Counted from the stretch's first letter, positions 1 to 5,381 are shown. The stretch: 5,381 nt of DNA from an uncultured Candidatus Altimarinota bacterium (GCA_937920005.1 CALETF010000033.1:1-5381), one strand, 5' to 3'. The notes: generated by a model not told the origin, from the sequence alone. A program made the numbers and translations.

Positions 1-347
1 CGAGTCACGATACCATGATCCGCAGAAAGTTCTGCCGCACGACAGACCCACCACTCTCCTGTATCACGGAAAAAGTCACGGCACGCATATCAGTTTGGTA
101 ATTCAACACCCTTGAGCTTGAGAGCAATACCGAGAACTTCTTGTCGAATAATCAAATCACTCAAACGATACATAGCAGACTCTTGAGCATCAAGAGATGT
201 ATTGATACGATACTGCTGTGCAGTGGTAGACTGATCAACAATAATGCCTTGTGAAGCAAGTTCACGAGCCTCTGGAAGACCATTATAATCAGCAAAAAGA
301 GAAGCAGATATACCAATAGAAATAAGAAAGAAAAGGATTTTTTTCAT
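1..347 (-). CDS. Secreted SLH-domain-like surface protein, 3' end missing (UGA=Gly)
   Basis: The first 115 residues are visible; the rest lies beyond the left edge. Residues 1-19 form a classic signal peptide (MKKILFFLISIGISASLFA, with KK, a hydrophobic core and an A-x-A-like end), so the product is exported. From about residue 24 the sequence resembles S-layer homology modules: an A-R-E-L-A-S-Q-G-I-I helix, then Y-R-L-S-D-L-I-I-R-Q-E and A-L-K-L-K-G, then F-F-R-D...W-W-V-C-R-A-A-E-L and the typical ending G-I-V-T. The frame crosses a TGA at 92-90 (residue 86). Read as glycine, it joins the two halves of the domain; read as stop, it cuts the module in the middle. C89 and C102 could form a disulfide. 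SLH modules generally anchor proteins to cell-wall polymers, so envelope attachment is the likely role. The start at 347 is supported by the signal peptide; no Shine-Dalgarno is evident. It is divergent from the M23 peptidase gene. Confidence 0.75.
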
Positions 348-364
348 AACAAAAATAATGTGAA

Positions 365-370
365 AATATA
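365..370 (-). promoter_or_regulatory. Possible -10 box of the SLH-protein gene
   Basis: On the minus strand this reads TATATT, five of six matches to TATAAT, 17 bases before the ATG at 347. Transcription would start near 358, giving a leader of about 10 bases. No convincing -35 element is seen (a T-run lies at the matching distance). The region is AT-rich, so chance matches are likely. Confidence 0.3.
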
Positions 371-413
371 GTACAAAGAAAGGCTAAAAAAAGAAGCATT
401 ATTCACATGCTCT

Positions 414-425
414 TCACAAATGTGA
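414..425. repeat. Short palindrome in the divergent intergenic region
   Basis: TCACA-AA-TGTGA is a perfect 5-bp inverted repeat with a 2-base centre. A second, partly overlapping pair, ATTCACAT (401-408) and ATGTGAGT (420-427), matches at seven of eight positions. It lies between the SLH-protein start (347) and the peptidase start (544), upstream of both. It could be an operator for a dimeric regulator or a minor hairpin; no regulator gene is in view. Confidence 0.3.
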
Positions 426-489
426 GTAAATCATATATATCTAAAAAGAGAGAACAGGGCATAATCAAGGGGTAAATACAGGGATTTTA

Positions 490-516
490 TTGATTTGAAT
501 AATTTTTTTATACACT
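490..516 (+). promoter_or_regulatory. Candidate promoter of the M23 peptidase gene
   Basis: TTGATT (490-495) is followed, 15 bases later, by TACACT (511-516); an offset reading gives TATACA at 509-514. Transcription would begin near 523, about 20 bases before the ATG at 544. The same TTGnnT-15-box layout is seen at 1602-1628 and 3946-3972, which raises confidence slightly, although this -10 box is the weakest of the three. Confidence 0.35.
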
Positions 517-543
517 GAAGAGTAATTGCAAAGCGAACAATCT

Positions 544-1599
544 ATGTTTCGACCTTCTCTGTATCTCGGAGTACTCCTCCTTACGATACCACACATCCTC
601 ATCTCAGAACCAACACAAGTCATTGTAGCGAGCTCTGAAACACCCCCTATGGAGGTACTCTTTACTGGTATAACACCAATGGATACAGGAGCTTCTGTGC
701 TTATACGACTGGATGGCAACAATTCTCGAAGACTCACATCACTCTGTCCCGATATACAAAAAGTTATTTCAAAAAATGAAGCAAGTACCATCATTCAATG
801 GAAACTCGATGGAGCATGTCGTGTTCCTGTTGTGACCTACCAAGACGTCAATTATATTCTTCCTATAAATGGAGCACTCCCTCAAAAAGAAGCACTCTCT
901 GATATATCAAGTGAGACACTCAGAAATACTCTTCGAGCGAGCACCATTATCAAAAACGACTACAGACTCTCCTCTCTTCGTCTTCGAGAATTTTTCGCCA
1001 ATATAGAATCAGTCCTCGCTGCCAGGGAAACAAAATTCGCTCTCCCTATACCTGATTCACCACTGCCAACAAAAGCAACACATCTCCCAAATGCTTCTCG
1101 ACCATTTCGCGCTGGTACAACTGATGCAGTCCATCATGGATGGGATTTCTACGTCAGCGAATGAACTCCAGTTCGTGCCATAGAGGATGGGACCATCATG
1201 CACGTCAAACGTGATTTTAGCTGGGACGAAATGAATCACCTGAACTCAGGAGATTCAGAACTCGAACAACAGGAAAACCTCGATGTCTATCGTGGCAATA
1301 CCGTCTATCTCAAAACTCTCTCAGGACACGTAGCCATCTACGCTCATCTCTCTGATATACCAGCCAATATCCAGGTGGGGAAGAAAGTCTCACGATGAGA
1401 AATTGTATGACACGTAGGCGACTCAGCTGTGCCTGATAAGAAATATCTCTATCATCTCCATTTTGAGATAGCAATGAATCCTCTCAAAGATATTGGCGCT
1501 GGAACATATACCTTTGAAGACGTACTGCTCTGGTCATATTGGGGCCAAGGTCGAGGGACTACATGGGTCGGAGCAAACGATGATAATTTATTTGAATAA
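544..1599 (+). CDS. Secreted M23/LytM-family peptidoglycan endopeptidase (UGA=Gly)
   Basis: A 351-residue protein if three in-frame TGA codons (1162, 1396, 1408) are read as glycine; it ends at TAA 1597-1599. Residues 1-21 look like a signal peptide (M-F-R-P then a hydrophobic stretch). Residues 22-190 are an unrecognised extracytoplasmic region with two cysteines, perhaps a disulfide. The C-terminal domain is a complete M23 zinc metallopeptidase: H197-x3-D201 (HHGWD), then E-G207-T-P-V-R-A-I-E-D-G, Y-A-H268-L, V-G-K-K-V-S-R-G285-E-I-V-G289-H-V-G-D, and H304-L-H306-F-E. All three TGA codons fall on glycines conserved in the family. Such enzymes cut peptide cross-links of peptidoglycan. A polar loop at about residues 218-248 is longer than usual between the first two motifs. 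ATG 544 is preferred over TTG 526 because the signal peptide begins there; no clear Shine-Dalgarno is present. Confidence 0.9.
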
Positions 1600-1601
1600 A
1601 T

Positions 1602-1628
1602 TTGCATTTTTCTCAAAGCACTTATAAT
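1602..1628 (+). promoter_or_regulatory. Candidate promoter for the RNase J leader
   Basis: TATAAT (1623-1628) is a perfect -10 box; TTGCAT (1602-1607) lies 15 bases upstream, or TTTGCA (1601-1606) 16 bases upstream. Expected transcription start is near 1635. The stretch ACTTATAAT is identical to that in the promoter candidate at 3946-3972. It begins three bases after the peptidase stop codon, so the leader and RNase J are probably transcribed independently of the peptidase. Confidence 0.5.
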
Positions 1629-1677
1629 TCCTATGCTTACTCAGAACATTTTTAGCAGAAAATCAAGGAGAACTTTA

Positions 1678-1785
1678 TTGCAATATAAAACAAAAAACGG
1701 TATTCTGTATTCGTACGTGGACGTGGTCATCAATACAGCTCATTCTGTGGTCTCTCTGATGCTCATGTCTCATAATCTTCACTAA
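1678..1785 (+). CDS. Possible 35-residue leader peptide upstream of RNase J
   Basis: A TTG-started frame of 35 codons ending at TAA 1783-1785. It is preceded by AAGGAG (1665-1670) at a 7-base spacing, the only strong Shine-Dalgarno sequence I found in the window. The predicted peptide has a basic start (Q-Y-K-T-K-N-G), a moderately hydrophobic middle (S-Y-V-D-V-V-I-N) and no recognised motif. An in-frame ATG at 1633 would extend it to 50 residues but lies at or before the expected transcription start. Six bases after the stop another tiny frame begins (ATG 1792 to TAA 1875, 27 residues, three cysteines) without a ribosome binding site. It may be a translated leader that regulates RNase J, or a chance frame. 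Confidence 0.25.
   Translation: MQYKTKNGILYSYVDVVINTAHSVVSLMLMSHNLH
1705..1738 (+). other. Possible stem-loop in the RNase J leader
   Basis: CTGTATT (1705-1711) pairs perfectly with AATACAG (1732-1738), a 7-bp stem closing a 20-base loop. The loop contains the tandem repeat ACGTGG-ACGTGG. It lies inside the putative leader-peptide frame, so translation and folding could interfere with each other. Significance was not computed. Confidence 0.3.
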
Positions 1786-1797
1786 AAAAACATGCGC

Positions 1798-1838
1798 TCC
1801 TGTCATTCAGGATGTTGTTTCGTTGCACCTGTGTCAGG
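1798..1838 (+). other. Pair of small CCTG/CAGG hairpins in the RNase J leader
   Basis: TCCTG (1798-1802) pairs with CAGGA (1808-1812) over a 5-base loop, and CCTG (1828-1831) pairs with CAGG (1835-1838) over a 3-base loop, the second extendable through a bulge to TG/CA. Because both use the same CCTG/CAGG arms, they could also pair with each other (1799-1802 with 1835-1838), giving alternative folds. The stems are short and may be chance. Confidence 0.25.
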
Positions 1839-1839
1839 C

Positions 1840-1861
1840 AGAGTTCCTACAAAACTCTTTT
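1840..1861 (+). terminator. Weak terminator- or attenuator-like hairpin
   Basis: AGAGTT (1840-1845) pairs with AACTCT (1853-1858) across a 7-base loop, and the stem runs into TTTT (1858-1861). The stem is only 6 bp and GC-poor and the T-run is short, so termination would be inefficient. It would end a transcript started near 1635 before the RNase J coding region, which fits an attenuator or a small RNA of about 225 bases. Confidence 0.25.
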
Positions 1862-1901
1862 CAAAAATTCTGTAATTTTTATTTAATTTATTCTTTCTTT
1901 T

Positions 1902-3941
1902 ATGTCCGATAATTTTTTTGCTGAACTCGATTCAGAACTAGGACACGTCCCAAAATCAGAGCCCTCTGAACCACGACCTATACCAATACCAGCAGCCCCA
2001 AAAGCTCCTACTGCTCCTCATTTCCAGAAACCAAAACCTCAACTTAAACCAACAACTCCCATGGTACCAGGTCAAAGACCAACAACAGGAGGTCATAAAC
2101 CAGTTCCTAAGAAACCTCTTCTTGGGAAACCAGTCATCGGCAATAGACCAGTAAAACGCCTCGAGCTTCCTCCTGAAAAACCTGCAATAGTAGCAGACAC
2201 AACGCCAGCTGAAGTACCATCTCAACTCTCTCCTGCCGTGATAAAGAGTCTCAACGTGCCTGTGATTTTCCCAAAATCAGGGGAACCACAAATACTTCCA
2301 AAAGTAGACCATAATGTCACTCGTATCATACCTATCGGCGGTCTCCGTACTGTTGGTGCAAATATGACTATGTTTGAGCATGGTGAAGATATCCTCATCG
2401 TCGATGGTGGTCTCGAATTCGCTCGTGGCGGTAATTCTCCTGGTTTCAATTATCTCCTCCCTGATATTCGATTCCTTCAGCCACATCTCAAGCGTATCAA
2501 AGGTATGTTTATTACTCATGGACACTTAGATCACATCGGTGCTCTCAAGAATCTCGTTCCTGCTCTTGGCTTCCCTCCTATCTATGGTGCTCCTTTCACG
2601 ATCGCTATGATCAAAAAGGGCTTTGAAGAAGCTGGTCTCAAGAACAAAGTACAATTTTTTACCATCAATCCAGATGCTGGCAAAATGGCAAATGTAGGAG
2701 TCTTTAAATACGAATTCTTCCGCGTGAATCATACCATCCCAGACAGTTGTGGCGTCTATATCGAGACACCATCAGCTCGTATCATGCATATGGGTGACTA
2801 CAAGCTCGAATTCTTCCCTCGTATCGACAAGCCTGTTGACCTCGCGAATTATAGTCGCATAGCGTCGCGCGGTATCGATATTCTCCTCCAGGAAACCACC
2901 AATTCATACAAACAAGATTGGACAACATCAGAAACAAAAGTAACCGGAGAGCTCAAACAACTCATCCAAGATGCACCTGAACGGGTCATTATCGGAAACT
3001 TCTCAACACTCATTAGTCGTATCCAAGACGTCGTCACCATAGCGGAACAACTCGGTCGTCATGTTCTCGTCAATGGACGAAGTATGGTCGATTGTGTCGC
3101 TATCGCACGAGAGATGGGCATCCTCAAGTGCAAAGAAGGAACACTCAAACCCCTCGACTCAAAGACCATGGAAAGTATTCCAGAAAACAAGCAAATAATC
3201 ATCACAACCGGTGCTCAAGGAGAAGAATTTGGTGGTCTCAACAATATCTCTCGCGGAGATCATCAGACTATTTCGATCAAACCTCGAGACACTATCATTC
3301 TCTCTTCTTCGATTATTCCTGGTAATGAACTGGCTATCATCGACATGATGAATCGTCTCAATCGATTTGGTGCAAAAATCATCACTATCAAAGAAAATGA
3401 AGTCCACTCTGGTGGACATGGTGGTATCGCCGAACAGCGTGTCATCATGAATCTCGTACGACCAAAATACATCATCCCTGTACATGGAGACATCACACAG
3501 CGTCTCACGCTCAAGCGAGAAGCAGTGAAGATGGGATGGGATCCAAAAAATGTCCTCATGCTCGAAGACGGCTCTATCGTCGAACTCGACGGACACCATG
3601 AACTCGTCTTCTCTCGCAAAAAAATCCCTCTCGAAGCTCTCGGTGTCGATGGGATGAGTATCGGCTCACTCGAAACAAAAACAGTCAAAGACCGTATCCA
3701 ACTCGGTGAAGAAGGCGTACTCGTCGTCAATGTCAAAGAAGCTATCGTCGAATCTCGTGGCCTCTTCTTTCCTGATGAAATCAGTGCATCACACGGAGCT
3801 ATAGCTGACTACGTGAAGAAAGCAGTGGCGAATAAAAAACCAGAAGAACACCACAAAAATTTCTGTGAATTCCTCGCAAAAGACCTTGGGAAAATGGTTC
3901 TCAAAGTCTGGGAAAGAGAGCCAGTGGTAGTGTGTTTGTAA
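1902..3941 (+). CDS. rnj: Ribonuclease J (metallo-beta-lactamase/beta-CASP RNase)
   Basis: A 679-residue protein. RNase J is a zinc-dependent 5'-3' exonuclease and endonuclease for mRNA decay and RNA maturation, acting in the cytoplasm. The core starts near residue 138 (R-I-I-P-I-G-G-L) and shows T-H206-G-H208-L-D210-H211-I-G, V-N-H277-T, M-G-D299-Y-K, L-L-Q-E-T-T-N, the beta-CASP stretches G-N-F-S-T-L-I-S-R-I-Q and I-T-T-G-A-Q-G-E, then H502-S-G-G-H506 and P-V-H528-G-D; all expected metal ligands are present. The C-terminal domain ends V-W-E-R-E-P-V-V-V. The core of about 540 residues matches ordinary RNase J length (B. subtilis J1 is 555), but residues 1-137 are an extra proline- and lysine-rich low-complexity arm. 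None of roughly 57 glycines uses TGA, unlike the neighbours. ATG 1902 is the first start in the open frame; no Shine-Dalgarno precedes it, only a pyrimidine-rich tract. It ends at TAA. Confidence 0.95.
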   Translation: MSDNFFAELDSELGHVPKSEPSEPRPIPIPAAPKAPTAPHFQKPKPQLKPTTPMVPGQRPTTGGHKPVPKKPLLGKPVIGNRPVKRLELPPEKPAIVADTTPAEVPSQLSPAVIKSLNVPVIFPKSGEPQILPKVDHNVTRIIPIGGLRTVGANMTMFEHGEDILIVDGGLEFARGGNSPGFNYLLPDIRFLQPHLKRIKGMFITHGHLDHIGALKNLVPALGFPPIYGAPFTIAMIKKGFEEAGLKNKVQFFTINPDAGKMANVGVFKYEFFRVNHTIPDSCGVYIETPSARIMHMGDYKLEFFPRIDKPVDLANYSRIASRGIDILLQETTNSYKQDWTTSETKVTGELKQLIQDAPERVIIGNFSTLISRIQDVVTIAEQLGRHVLVNGRSMVDCVAIAREMGILKCKEGTLKPLDSKTMESIPENKQIIITTGAQGEEFGGLNNISRGDHQTISIKPRDTIILSSSIIPGNELAIIDMMNRLNRFGAKIITIKENEVHSGGHGGIAEQRVIMNLVRPKYIIPVHGDITQRLTLKREAVKMGWDPKNVLMLEDGSIVELDGHHELVFSRKKIPLEALGVDGMSIGSLETKTVKDRIQLGEEGVLVVNVKEAIVESRGLFFPDEISASHGAIADYVKKAVANKKPEEHHKNFCEFLAKDLGKMVLKVWEREPVVVCL

Positions 3942-3945
3942 AAAA

Positions 3946-3972
3946 TTGATTTCTTTTATAGTTACTTATAAT
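3946..3972 (+). promoter_or_regulatory. Candidate promoter of the small-protein/radical SAM operon
   Basis: TTGATT (3946-3951) and a perfect TATAAT (3967-3972) are separated by 15 bases. Transcription would start near 3979, only about three bases before the ATG at 3982, so the transcript would be leaderless or nearly so, consistent with the absence of a Shine-Dalgarno. The element begins a few bases after the RNase J stop codon, implying the pair is transcribed separately from RNase J. Confidence 0.55.
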
Positions 3973-3981
3973 ACAAATACT

Positions 3982-4182
3982 ATGACTGAAAATTCTCTAC
4001 ACGAAGATAGTGTTAACCAGAATCCAGGTAATGGAATGGTGAGATATTTTTGTGGAAAAAAGTGGCAAGAATGACCAGCACATATAACCACAAATATTCC
4101 CCGTCCCGAATGAGTAATTTATGATTTTAATGGGCGATATAAAAAACTTATAGAAGATAAAAATGCCCCTCGAAACCCCTAA
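3982..4182 (+). CDS. Small 66-residue protein of unknown function, upstream of radical SAM gene
   Basis: Not recognised. The frame is open from ATG 3982 to TAA 4180-4182 when TGA at 4072 and 4111 is read as glycine (residues 31 and 44, both after glutamate). The N-terminus is acidic and asparagine-rich (M-T-E-N-S-L-H-E-D-S-V-N-Q-N-P-G-N-G); the middle holds a single cysteine in V-R-Y-F-C23-G-K-K-W, then W-Q-E-G-P-A-H-I and I-P-R-P-E-G-V-I-Y-D-F-N-G-R-Y-K-K; the end is charged. No signal peptide or membrane segment is seen. Support for real coding: a strong promoter placed directly before the ATG, and a 20-base overlap with the next gene suggesting translational coupling. Its size and position fit a peptide substrate or small partner of the radical SAM enzyme, but no characterised precursor motif is visible, so this is inference. 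It could also be an unrelated small protein. Confidence 0.55.
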
Positions 4183-5263
4183 TCTAGCCTCAACTGATAA
4201 AATACTCTATCATCAGAGTCAACTTGAAGCATATAGAAGAGGAAATATCATATATCCTGTTGAGTTTGAGCTCTACCCAGAAAATTACTGTAATGCATCA
4301 TGTCCATGATGTCCAGCTCCAGGAAGAGTTATGAATGCTAGCATGAATTTCTGAAATCTAAAAAAAATCTTGAGCAACGTCGCAGGGAAAACAAAAGGTT
4401 TATACGTTTCGTGAGGCGGAGAACCAACGCTCCATCCAAATTTTGTAGATATACTGAGTTGTGCACGAGATAATGGTTTTCAAAATGTAGTCATGATTAC
4501 AAACGGTCAGTGACTCACGAATCCTATTATACAAGAAGCTATTTTGAAATATACTGATTCCGTGCGGGTATCACTCAATGCATCACATGCAGAATGACAT
4601 AGTAAAATATACTGAACAAAGGATAAAGATTTCTTTGAAAGAGTTCTTCTTGGGATAAGACAATTAACAGAAAAAAGAAATGCAAAAAATTCAAAAACAG
4701 AAATAGGAGTGGCAACTCTTACAAATAAATGAACTGCCAAAGACATAGCTCCATTCTATGAATTAGCCTGTCGTCTTGGGGTGGATTGGGTACACTTCAG
4801 ACCCTGGGTAAATGGATGGAAAAAACTATGAACATTGGCCGTAAAAGACTCAGATGAAGTGACTCAAGAATTAAACAAGCTACCAAGAAATACAAAACCA
4901 AAAGTTATTATTTCAGAGAATAGATACGCAATAAAATCAGAAGATATGCGATTTGAAAGATATCATTACGGACATTTTGTAACAGTACTAACTGCAGATG
5001 GACATGCTCATGCGAGTGATGAACTCTCAGATTTTCCAGAATATTCACTGGGGAAACCACAAGAATTCAGACATTTTGAAGATTTTCTCCATGATACTAA
5101 CAGATTAGAAAAGTTACGAAATATGAACCATGCAAACCATCCTCGTCTTGGGTGAAGAACAAGGGGACCGCTCTATAGTCATCGTATAGAGCAAATATTA
5201 AACCTCGAGACTATACCTGGAGATGAAAATGTCAGAAATATAACACATCCATTTATTCTCTAG
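4163..5263 (+). CDS. Radical SAM enzyme with SPASM-like tail lacking cysteines (UGA=Gly)
   Basis: A 366-residue protein containing nine in-frame TGA codons (4307, 4352, 4412, 4511, 4595, 4613, 4730, 4829, 5153), ending at TAG. Radical SAM hallmarks: C43-N-A-S-C47-P-G49-C50 binds the 4Fe-4S cluster; S-G84-G-G-E87-P-T-L-H-P is the GGE motif for SAM; M-I-T-N-G and S-V-R-V-S-L-N-A follow in the barrel, then V-D-W-V-H-F-R-P. G49 and G84 are encoded by TGA at conserved glycines. After the barrel, residues about 265-315 resemble a SPASM/twitch region (F-V-T-V-L-T-A-D-G-H, then Y-S-L-G), but positions expected to hold cysteines carry His/Ala/Ser (H-A-H-A-S, 281-285), and there is no cysteine after C203. 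Auxiliary clusters are therefore unlikely. The substrate is unknown. ATG 4163 is the only ATG start, since TAG lies upstream in frame at 4151; the gene overlaps the preceding one by 20 bases. Confidence 0.9.
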
Positions 5264-5264
5264 C

Positions 5265-5381
5265 TTAATACTGCTCAAAAAACACCTTCTCCTGAGGAAC
5301 TCCATAGAGTTCCAGCATAGAACGAACTTCTGCCACCATAGCAGGACTTCCACAGATATAAAATTCTGTATCGTTATTTTT
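5265..5381 (-). CDS. C-terminal end of an FNR-type NAD(P)H/flavin oxidoreductase
   Basis: Only the last 38 residues are visible, ending at TAA (5267-5265); the gene continues past the right edge. The segment F-Y-I-C-G-S-P-A-M-V is the typical nicotinamide-binding strand and loop (C-G-x-P-x-M) of the ferredoxin-NADP+ reductase superfamily, followed by the helix A-E-V-R-S-M-L-E-L-Y-G-V-P and the C-terminal V-F-F-E-Q-Y, whose closing aromatic residue is typical of the group. Family members transfer electrons between NAD(P)H and ferredoxin, flavodoxin or a fused domain; the N-terminal flavin domain that would specify which is outside the window. No TGA occurs in the visible part. It converges on the radical SAM gene with a single base (5264) between stop codons. 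A link, for example supplying electrons to the radical SAM cluster, is possible but unproven. Confidence 0.8.
   Translation of the reverse strand, partial: KNNDTEFYICGSPAMVAEVRSMLELYGVPQEKVFFEQY

Larger units (their letters stand above)
1600..1901 (+). other. Gene-poor leader region upstream of RNase J
   Basis: About 300 bases between the peptidase stop and the RNase J ATG. It holds a strong candidate promoter at its left end, a short ORF with a good ribosome binding site (1678-1785), several possible hairpins, and an AT- and pyrimidine-rich run directly before the RNase J start. No tRNA or known RNA class was recognised. If transcription starts near 1635, RNase J mRNA would have a leader of about 265 bases, long for this window. 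Alternatively it encodes a separate small RNA ending near 1861, with RNase J using a promoter in the AT-rich tract. Confidence 0.5.

Noticed and set aside
526..543. TTG 526 as the start of the peptidase
   Set aside because: It would add six polar residues in front of a good signal peptide that begins at ATG 544, and lies close to the expected transcription start.
465..794. Minus-strand frame opposite the peptidase start
   Set aside because: It overlaps the signal peptide and N-terminal region of a well-supported gene and shows no recognisable product.
1162..1410. Reading TGA codons as true stops or as frameshift/pseudogene damage in the peptidase
   Set aside because: The frame continues unbroken through all catalytic motifs with TGA at conserved glycine positions, and the same pattern recurs in three other genes.
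1675..1884. Minus-strand open frame rich in His and Arg across the same leader
   Set aside because: It depends on several TGA codons at no conserved position, has no ribosome binding site or promoter, and resembles no family.
1600..1901. tRNA, SRP RNA or tmRNA in the RNase J leader
   Set aside because: No cloverleaf, T-arm consensus, SRP core motif or tag-peptide frame could be found by eye.
1626..1918. Long plus-strand open frame through the RNase J leader
   Set aside because: It has no ATG or well-placed start, is rich in Cys and Trp with no recognisable motif, and long frames are expected by chance when only TAA and TAG are stops.
3159..3736. Two long minus-strand frames opposite RNase J
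   Set aside because: They are shadows of a strongly coding, complete RNase J frame, with low-complexity composition rich in Ser, Asp or Phe.
4307..5155. TGA as tryptophan (code 4)
   Set aside because: C-P-G-C, S-G-G-G-E-P and R-G-E-I-V-G need glycine, not tryptophan, at the TGA positions; tryptophan is encoded by TGG elsewhere in these proteins.

Overview
The window reads coherently only if UGA is translated as glycine (genetic code 25). That points to the Candidate Phyla Radiation lineages Gracilibacteria or Absconditabacteria (SR1). The key evidence is that in-frame TGA codons fall on glycines conserved in well-known families: the G before T-P-V and both glycines of the R-G-E-I-V-G segment of an M23 peptidase, the G inside C-x3-C-x2-C and in the GGE motif of a radical SAM enzyme, and a join inside an S-layer-homology-type domain. 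Under the standard code these genes look like strings of fragments; under code 25 each is one intact frame ending in TAA or TAG. I cannot separate Gracilibacteria from Absconditabacteria from this sequence alone.

Layout: (1) 1-347, minus strand: start of a secreted protein with a signal peptide and an SLH-like domain, running off the left edge. (2) 348-543: divergent promoter region with a small palindrome. (3) 544-1599, plus: secreted M23/LytM-family cell-wall peptidase with a complete zinc site. (4) 1600-1901: gene-poor leader with a perfect TATAAT box, several possible hairpins and a short ORF preceded by the only strong Shine-Dalgarno sequence I found. (5) 1902-3941, plus: ribonuclease J with an unusual proline-rich N-terminal extension. 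(6) 3982-4182 and 4163-5263, plus: a 66-residue protein of unknown function overlapping by 20 bases a radical SAM enzyme; they probably form a two-gene operon behind a promoter at 3946-3972. (7) 5265-5381, minus: C-terminal end of a ferredoxin/flavodoxin-NAD(P)H reductase-type protein, converging on the radical SAM gene with one base between the stop codons.

The first two genes are both exported and are likely concerned with the cell envelope (surface layer and peptidoglycan). RNase J is an mRNA-decay and maturation enzyme. The most open question is the small-protein/radical SAM pair: the arrangement is compatible with a modification enzyme and its peptide substrate or partner, but that is inference. 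The candidate plus-strand promoters share a TTGnnT element 15 bases from a TATAAT-like box, and several starts lack a recognisable Shine-Dalgarno sequence, suggesting short-leader or near-leaderless translation. UGA usage differs sharply between genes: 9 of 27 glycines in the radical SAM enzyme, but none of about 57 in RNase J. No tRNA, rRNA, CRISPR array or insertion sequence was recognised.
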